DNA of 20,171 bases from JANWWM01 sp046719715 (lineage in GTDB: Bacteria > Bacteroidota > Chlorobiia > Chlorobiales > Thermochlorobacteraceae): positions 1-20,171 of the forward strand of contig JBDNCJ010000058.1 of NCBI GenBank assembly GCA_046719715.1. Reading direction: 5' to 3'. Below the pieces are notes generated by a model. The model worked only from the letters and a program-made list of their open reading frames with translations, made no database searches and was not told the origin of the DNA. The first letter of the stretch is position 1; each line of letters starts with the position of its first letter. This document shows positions 16,071-20,171 of the stretch, in pieces. The position numbers were made by a program, and so were the translations under genes.

Positions 16071-17141
16071 TTAAGGTTTGAAAATCCAATCGGCGATAAA
16101 TACATTCGTCTCCCCATATCGTTTGCTGTTACGGTTAGACGAGAAAATAATTTTTTTGCCATCTCTTGTAAATACAGGGAATCCATCAAATTCAGGACAG
16201 AATGTAACCCGAATGAGTTTTTTCGGATTTTCAGCATCAATCAAATGAATATCAAAATTGCGTCCCCGTTCAGTATCGGCAACATTCGTGGAAAACGCAA
16301 TCGTGCGATTATCGGGATAGAAGAACGGCGCGAAATTAGCTTTACCGTTAAAAGTCAATTGTTTGCGGTGGCTTCCATCGGCATTCATGACAAAGAGTTC
16401 CATTTTATTGGGGCGCACCAGTCCTTCACGAAGAAGCGATTTGTATGATTCGGCTTCACTTGAATCGGGCGACGAGGCACGGAAGACGATTTTCTTTCCG
16501 TCCCAAGAGTAAAATGCTCCGCCATCATAGCCGAGATGATTCGTGAGCCGCTTTTGGTTGCTCCCGTCTAAGTTCATTTCATACAGTTCTAAATCGCCAT
16601 CTCGCACAGAAGTAAAAACGATTTTATCGCCTTTTGGAGAAACGGTGGCTTCGGCATCGTAGCCTTGTGTAGCAGTGATGCGCCGCAAGTTGCTCCCATC
16701 AGCATTTGCTAAAAAAATATCATAGCCTTGGTAGAGTGCCCAAGTATAGCCTTTTGCCATGCTTGGCGGAGGAGGGCACGCTGAATCGGCTAAATGCGTG
16801 GAGGCATATAAGATGCTCCCATCAGGCAGGAAATAGGCGCAAGTGGTGCGACCTTTGCCCGTGCTCACCAAACGCTTTCCTGAGCCGTCAAGATTCATCA
16901 CATAAATTTGGTCGCAATCGCCGTTGCCTTTACGTGATTGAAAAATTATTTGTGTTTCATTAAATGAAAGATAAGCCTCAGCGTTTTCGCCTTCAAAAGT
17001 CAGCTGTCTAACATTGGCAAGAAATTGTTCTTCTCCTTTGTAGAGCAGGGTCTTGGGATTAAAACTTGTCGAATCGTATTCTTGTGAGTAAAGTGGCGAG
17101 AGAAGGAAAAATGTTGAAATAAAAGTGCTTAACAACTTCAT
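16071..17141 (-). CDS. Secreted PD40/TolB-like beta-propeller protein
   Basis: A 356-residue protein with a Sec signal peptide (hydrophobic 4-18, probable cleavage after LYSQ or nearby). It is followed by repeated PD40/WD40-like blades. The blades are recognisable by recurring -D-I-F/Y-x-M-N-x-D-G-S-x-x-x-x-L-T patterns: IYVMNLDGSGKR, IFLANADGSNLRR, LYEMNLDGSNQKR, LFVMNADGSHRKQ and IHLIDAENPKK, each followed by a strand such as GDKIVFTS or GKKIIFSSNRN. It is TolB-like in fold but lacks the TolB N-terminal domain and Pal/TolA neighbours, so it should not be called TolB. Such proteins are common in Bacteroidota and relatives with no proven function. It follows lipA by 18 bp. Confidence 0.85.
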   Translation of the reverse strand: MKLLSTFISTFFLLSPLYSQEYDSTSFNPKTLLYKGEEQFLANVRQLTFEGENAEAYLSFNETQIIFQSRKGNGDCDQIYVMNLDGSGKRLVSTGKGRTTCAYFLPDGSILYASTHLADSACPPPPSMAKGYTWALYQGYDIFLANADGSNLRRITATQGYDAEATVSPKGDKIVFTSVRDGDLELYEMNLDGSNQKRLTNHLGYDGGAFYSWDGKKIVFRASSPDSSEAESYKSLLREGLVRPNKMELFVMNADGSHRKQLTFNGKANFAPFFYPDNRTIAFSTNVADTERGRNFDIHLIDAENPKKLIRVTFCPEFDGFPVFTRDGKKIIFSSNRNSKRYGETNVFIADWIFKP

Positions 17142-17159
17142 GATTTAAATTGAAAGAGA

Positions 17160-18047
17160 TTACTTTGCTTGTTGTTCGGCATGGTATGAACTACGCACCA
17201 ACGGGCCAGATTCGACATTACGGAATCCCATTTCAAGCCCGACGCGCCGATACATTTCAAACTCTTCGAGCGGCACGTAGCGGGCAATCGGCAAGTGTGC
17301 TTTGGTCGGTTGAAGATATTGCCCAATGCTCATAATATCGCACTGGACATCGCGTAAGTCTTTCATCACTTGTAGCACTTCTTCGGGCGTTTCGCCCAGC
17401 CCAACCATCACGCCCGACTTTGTAACAAGATTAAAATGCTCCTTGGCGCGTCGGAGCAGGTCAAGGGTGCGTTGATACTTGGCTTGCGGGCGCACGACGC
17501 GGTAGAGGCGTGGCACGGTTTCCGTATTATGATTCATAATATCGGGGTGCTCCCGAAAAACCGTATCCATCGCATCGGTATCGCCTTGAAAATCGGGAAT
17601 CAAGACTTCGATTTTCGTCGTTGGGTGTTGCTTGCGAATTTCGCGAATCGTTTCCGCCCAAATGCTCGCGCCGCCGTCGCGGAGTTCATCGCGATTGACG
17701 CTGGTGATGACCGTATGACGAAGATTCATGAGTTTAACCATTTCGCCGACTCGCTTCGGCTCGGCTAAATCAAGCTCAGTCGGTCGTCCTGTTTTTACGG
17801 CGCAAAAGCCGCACGAGCGCGTGCAGGTGTCGCCCAAAATCATAATCGTCGCCGTGCCCGACGCCCAACATTCGCCGATGTTCGGGCATCGTGCTTCCTC
17901 ACAAACGGTGTGCAATTTGTAAGTATCAACCAGCGATTTCAGTCGCGAATACCCTTCGCCGGTCGGAAGTTTCACTCGAAGCCAATCAGGGCGGGGCGTG
18001 CGTGGCGCGGGAGACGCTATGACGTTTAAGGAATCTACTTTAATCAT
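17160..18047 (-). CDS. lipA: Lipoyl synthase
   Basis: Radical-SAM enzyme inserting two sulfurs into protein-bound octanoyl groups to make lipoyl cofactors for E2 and GcvH proteins. The 295-residue protein has the auxiliary cluster motif C49-x4-C54-x5-C60, the radical-SAM motif C75-x3-C79-x2-C82 (CTRSCGFC), and the C-terminal R285-S-S-Y motif that ligates the auxiliary cluster. The start ATG at 18047 is chosen over an in-frame TTG at 18068 because the TTG lies inside the -10 box of a strong promoter. It is first in a five-gene - strand run. An E2 acyltransferase, its likely client, is encoded about 1.5 kb upstream on the same strand. Confidence 0.96.
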   Translation of the reverse strand: MIKVDSLNVIASPAPRTPRPDWLRVKLPTGEGYSRLKSLVDTYKLHTVCEEARCPNIGECWASGTATIMILGDTCTRSCGFCAVKTGRPTELDLAEPKRVGEMVKLMNLRHTVITSVNRDELRDGGASIWAETIREIRKQHPTTKIEVLIPDFQGDTDAMDTVFREHPDIMNHNTETVPRLYRVVRPQAKYQRTLDLLRRAKEHFNLVTKSGVMVGLGETPEEVLQVMKDLRDVQCDIMSIGQYLQPTKAHLPIARYVPLEEFEMYRRVGLEMGFRNVESGPLVRSSYHAEQQAK

Positions 18048-18067
18048 CTTACGGAAACCTTTTTGCA

Positions 18068-18096
18068 ATTTTAGAGAGAAACGATGGAAATGTCAA
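18068..18096 (-). promoter_or_regulatory. Sigma70-like promoter of lipA
   Basis: On the - strand, TTGACA (18096-18091), a 17-bp spacer, then TAAAAT (18073-18068): a full consensus -35, a 5/6 -10 and ideal spacing. The start would be near 18061, giving a leader of about 14 nt before the ATG at 18047. It sits just after the terminator of the upstream gene and presumably drives lipA and the genes behind it. Confidence 0.75.
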
Positions 18097-18113
18097 GCAA
18101 ATTTCAAAATAAA

Positions 18114-18139
18114 CAAAAAGGGGACTTGCTTTGTCCCCT
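18114..18139 (-). terminator. Intrinsic terminator of the beta-barrel-like gene
   Basis: Read on the - strand, the stem AGGGGAC / GTCCCCT (7 bp, 7-nt loop; arms at 18133-18139 and 18119-18125 on the + strand) is followed directly by a T run (TTTTTG). It begins 24 bp after the stop codon of the upstream - strand gene. Classic rho-independent form. Confidence 0.87.
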
Positions 18140-18163
18140 CAATCAACGAAAATGTATCATTGA

Positions 18164-18913
18164 TTAGAAATTATAGCCGACGGTCATCTTGAAGAATGAA
18201 TCATTGCCTTCGGTGAAGTCTGTGCCGCCTGCAAATCGCAGATATACCTTGCCTGTCTTTTCCGTGAATTGAACGTAGGGACCAAGCCACTGATAGACAT
18301 CTTCTGACTTTTCAACATTAGAGCCACCCGTATTGATGAGGTGTTCATAATGCGCACCAAACGAGAAGAACTTGCCTAATTTCACGCCGAAGTTCGTCCA
18401 GTAGTGCAAGTAACTGAGCGTTGTTCCGTCGGCGGGCGCTAAATCACGAATCGGGAAGTAATAGCCGGCGTAAATCTGACCTTCAAGCGTCGCGGTTTGG
18501 AGATTGACGGTGAGGTTTGGGACAAGCCCTTCGCCGAACACACCGATGCTATCACCAACACCTTTTGAAAGCAGAGAACCGTTGACGATGCCAATTTGCG
18601 GGTTAATAGCTAAAACATCATTAGGACGAAAATTCAAGCCAGCGCCGAACTCCGTCCAGTTTCCCCAACCACCGCCGGTTCCGCCCGACCAAAAAATCCC
18701 GTAGAACGAGAAGTCTATGGTCTTGCCAACTTTGTAAGTCCCCGCCGCCATTGGCGCAAAGCCGAAGAATTGGTCTGATGTCAGCGAAATGGACATCGAG
18801 AAATTCTCGTCGCCCGTGTCGCCGCTTTGAGCGCGAAGCGTTGGTGTGATGCTCGACAAGAGCAAAAGGCAAATTGCCGAAAGAATGAGAACGATTCGTC
18901 TTGTTGTTTTCAT
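18164..18913 (-). CDS. Secreted, probable outer-membrane beta-barrel protein of unknown function
   Basis: A 249-residue protein with a clear signal peptide (basic MKTTRR, hydrophobic stretch, probable cleavage after LRA near residue 28). The rest consists of alternating short amphipathic strands rich in Gly and aromatics (KVGKTIDFSFYGIFWSGG, LEGQIYAGYYFPI, FFSFGAHYEHL, GKVYLRFAGGTDF). It ends in a terminal Phe (TVGYNF), as usual for outer-membrane barrels. I do not recognise a functional family. The start is the ATG at 18913; another ATG two codons upstream (18919) is equally possible. It stands alone, with an intrinsic terminator behind it and an AT-rich upstream region holding a possible promoter. 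Confidence 0.8.
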   Translation of the reverse strand: MKTTRRIVLILSAICLLLLSSITPTLRAQSGDTGDENFSMSISLTSDQFFGFAPMAAGTYKVGKTIDFSFYGIFWSGGTGGGWGNWTEFGAGLNFRPNDVLAINPQIGIVNGSLLSKGVGDSIGVFGEGLVPNLTVNLQTATLEGQIYAGYYFPIRDLAPADGTTLSYLHYWTNFGVKLGKFFSFGAHYEHLINTGGSNVEKSEDVYQWLGPYVQFTEKTGKVYLRFAGGTDFTEGNDSFFKMTVGYNF

Positions 18914-18947
18914 GTGCATGTGATAGAGTTAGGTTATTGAAATGTTC

Positions 18948-18975
18948 ATTTTAAATTTGTAAAGCGAAACTGCAA
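18948..18975 (-). promoter_or_regulatory. Possible promoter of the beta-barrel-like gene
   Basis: On the - strand, TTGCAG (18975-18970), a 16-bp spacer, then TAAAAT (18953-18948). The -10 is the same hexamer as in the lipA promoter; the -35 matches only in its TTG half. It lies about 35 bp before the start codon in an AT-rich stretch, so background matches are likely. Confidence 0.35.
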
Positions 18976-19170
18976 TAAACTATAAAAAATTTAATTTTAA
19001 TCAAAAAATTTACTTAAAAAATAAGGAATGCTTTTGATTTAAAAGATATTTTGAAGGCGAGCGAGTTTCTTTAACGAGAGAAGTTCGGTGCGACGGGAGG
19101 AAGAAGTGCCACATGATTGCTTCGTCGGTGTCGCTATGTCAATCGGAAAAATCTTAAACGATGGGCTAAA

Positions 19171-19184
19171 CCGTTGAGCAACGG
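19171..19184. repeat. Short perfect inverted repeat CCGTTG-AG-CAACGG
   Basis: Two 6-base arms separated by AG. As RNA it would fold as a 5-bp stem with a 4-nt loop. It lies 45 bp after the end of the DUF4259 gene and, on the - strand, is followed by TTT, so it may be a weak terminator; a protein-binding palindrome is the alternative. Confidence 0.5.
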
Positions 19185-19228
19185 GGGAGCAGGAATTGAG
19201 TTAATTGGAGGTGTAATCGGCGGAAATG

Positions 19229-19576
19229 TTAAGCGTTTTGAAGTTTGAGTTTGAATTTCTCCAAAGTGGATTTGCGCTGTTCTAAGTTCACTTCACCTAA
19301 TTCCTCCCAATGTTTCAATCCTTTGCCAGATGCGAGAATCTCCAATGCTTGTGCCTTGACATCGGGCTGAAGTTGGTTGGATTCCGATTGCAAGGCGGCA
19401 AGGGCAAGCACAATGACGGAGAACACGCCTTCGTCCTCCGCCATTGTTTTGAGCTCATCGAACACTTGTTTTGTGGCTTGCGCTACACTTGCGCCGTCAG
19501 CAAGGGCAAGTTCGAAAATCGCCTTAGCGGCTGAAGCGGCGTCGTTTTCAAAAATTCCGTCACCCCAAATTCCCAT
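19229..19576 (-). CDS. DUF4259 family protein
   Basis: A 115-residue, mainly helical cytoplasmic protein. The opening MGIWGDGIFENDAAS is the hallmark of DUF4259, a small family of unknown function (typically MGxWGxGIFxND). The rest (AIFELALADGASVAQATKQVF, SVIVLALAALQSES, GKGLKHWEELGEVNLEQRKSTLEKFKLKL) is helical, without catalytic motifs that I can see. It starts 35 bp after the E2 gene on the same strand and may be co-transcribed with it, although DUF4259 genes occur in many contexts and no link to oxoacid metabolism is known. Confidence 0.82.
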   Translation of the reverse strand: MGIWGDGIFENDAASAAKAIFELALADGASVAQATKQVFDELKTMAEDEGVFSVIVLALAALQSESNQLQPDVKAQALEILASGKGLKHWEELGEVNLEQRKSTLEKFKLKLQNA

Positions 19577-19611
19577 TGACTTGGCTCGTTAAGTGTTTTC
19601 GGTGAAGATTT

Positions 19612-20171
19612 TTAGAGAGAACTGTTCTCGTCGTAGGATTGTAGCATCTTACAAAGTGTTTGTAAGAAGAATCCCGCCAGCGACCCATCGATAATACGGT
19701 GGTCGTAAGAAAGCGAAAGATAAGTCATGGAGCGAATCGTAATCACATCGGAGCCGTCGTCGAGCGTTTTCACAACAGGACGTTTGACAATCGCACCCGT
19801 GCCAAGGATTGCGACTTGTGGCTGATTGATAATCGGTGCGCCAAAAAGATTTCCGCTTGTGCCGTAGTTGGTGAGCGTAAAGGTGCCGCCTTGAATATCG
19901 TCGGGCAAGAGTTTCTTTGTGCGCGCTCGCGATGCCAAGTCCTGAACGGCACGTGCTATTCCAACCAAGTTCATTTCATCGGCATTTTTAATGACAGGGA
20001 CAATTAAGCCGCCTTCACCGCGCTCGCCAAGTGCGACCGCAACACCGAAATTGATATATTTTTTGATGATGATTTTGTCGCCATCAACTGACGCATTGAG
20101 CATGGGAAATTGCTTCAACGCTTTAATGGTGGCTTCAATGAAGAAAGGCGTATAGGTAAGTTTGACGCCGT
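19612..20171 (-). CDS. 2-oxoacid dehydrogenase E2 (dihydrolipoyl acyltransferase), C-terminal part
   Basis: Core acyltransferase of a pyruvate, 2-oxoglutarate or branched-chain oxoacid dehydrogenase complex, moving the acyl group from lipoyl to CoA. Only the C-terminal catalytic domain is in the window (about 186 residues); the frame is open to the window edge, so the lipoyl and E3-binding domains lie beyond it. TYTPFFIEATIKALKQFPML, GLIVPVIKNAD, TFTLTNYGTSG and the active-site motif D-H-R-I-I-D-G (HxxxDG) near the end are typical. An internal ATG at 20118 is not the true start. The substrate type cannot be told from this part. It would need the lipoyl cofactor made by the nearby lipA product. 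Confidence 0.93.
   Translation of the reverse strand, partial: GVKLTYTPFFIEATIKALKQFPMLNASVDGDKIIIKKYINFGVAVALGERGEGGLIVPVIKNADEMNLVGIARAVQDLASRARTKKLLPDDIQGGTFTLTNYGTSGNLFGAPIINQPQVAILGTGAIVKRPVVKTLDDGSDVITIRSMTYLSLSYDHRIIDGSLAGFFLQTLCKMLQSYDENSSL

Larger units (their letters stand above)
18914..19228. other. AT-rich intergenic spacer with degenerate repeat-like segment
   Basis: About 315 bp without a convincing gene. The left part (about 18940-19060) is very AT-rich and holds the presumed promoter of the beta-barrel gene. The right part (about 19060-19190) is GC-richer. It includes 19115-19140 (starting GATTGCTTCGTCGG) and a perfect inverted repeat CCGTTG-AG-CAACGG at 19171-19184 that could act as a weak - strand terminator for the DUF4259 gene (followed by TTT on that strand). 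Only very short open frames occur and none has support. Confidence 0.6.

Noticed and set aside
16071..17141. Calling the propeller protein TolB
   Set aside because: It has PD40 blades but no TolB N-terminal domain and no tol/pal neighbours.
18048..18068. TTG start for lipA at 18068
   Set aside because: The codon lies in the -10 box of the lipA promoter; the ATG at 18047 fits the family length.
19112..19176. Very short + strand open frames in the intergenic spacer
   Set aside because: About 14 codons each, no ribosome-binding site and no recognisable peptide features.

Overview
The window is dense, ordinary-looking bacterial chromosome of moderate GC with no mobile element, rRNA, tRNA or CRISPR array that I can see. 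Family content points to the Bacteroidota/Chlorobiota side of the tree: paired LolC/LolE-type permeases, orphan phosphate-binding-like lipoproteins, a Bacteroidota-style heme A synthase, a PD40 propeller protein, a DUF4259 protein, and weak or absent Shine-Dalgarno sequences. One start region carries a TTG-N19-TATATTTG element like Bacteroidota promoters, but lipA has a near-consensus sigma70 promoter (TTGACA-N17-TAAAAT), so an exact placement is not safe. Heme A synthase, Sco and CtaM-like proteins imply a heme-copper terminal oxidase, so the organism respires oxygen or at least scavenges it.

Left part, + strand (1-4274): rseP (site-2 protease) ends in a hairpin terminator. It is followed by an oxidase-assembly cluster: ctaA (heme A synthase), a Sco/SenC copper chaperone overlapping it by ATGA, a DUF420/CtaM-like membrane protein, and a bacterioferritin-like protein. 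No oxidase subunit gene lies in the window.

Centre, + strand (4275-13605): after a hairpin come two tandem substrate-binding-like lipoproteins (3 bp apart) and a membrane diguanylate cyclase (sensor, HAMP, GGEEF with an intact I-site). Then come a D-lactate dehydrogenase, two LolC/LolE-type permeases overlapping by ATGA, a CDF zinc exporter with a His-rich tail, a cyclic-nucleotide-binding protein without a DNA-binding domain, and an adrenodoxin-type 2Fe-2S ferredoxin.

Right part, - strand (20171-13610): the C-terminal catalytic domain of a 2-oxoacid dehydrogenase E2 (cut by the window edge), a DUF4259 protein, a roughly 315-bp AT-rich spacer with a degenerate repeat-like segment, and a secreted beta-barrel-like protein with a good intrinsic terminator. 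Then follows a compact five-gene run: lipA, a PD40/TolB-like secreted propeller, a CPBP-like membrane protein, an NAD(P)-binding SDR, and mutY. mutY converges on the ferredoxin gene with a 4-bp gap. LipA makes the lipoyl cofactor that E2 enzymes carry, so these two nearby genes are functionally linked.

I found no clear new defence or mobile system. The most interesting points are the lipoprotein pair joined to a diguanylate cyclase, the heme A synthase with Asn at an expected heme-ligand His, the orphan cNMP-binding protein with an unrecognised C-terminal region, and the divergent CPBP-like protein inside the lipA-mutY run.
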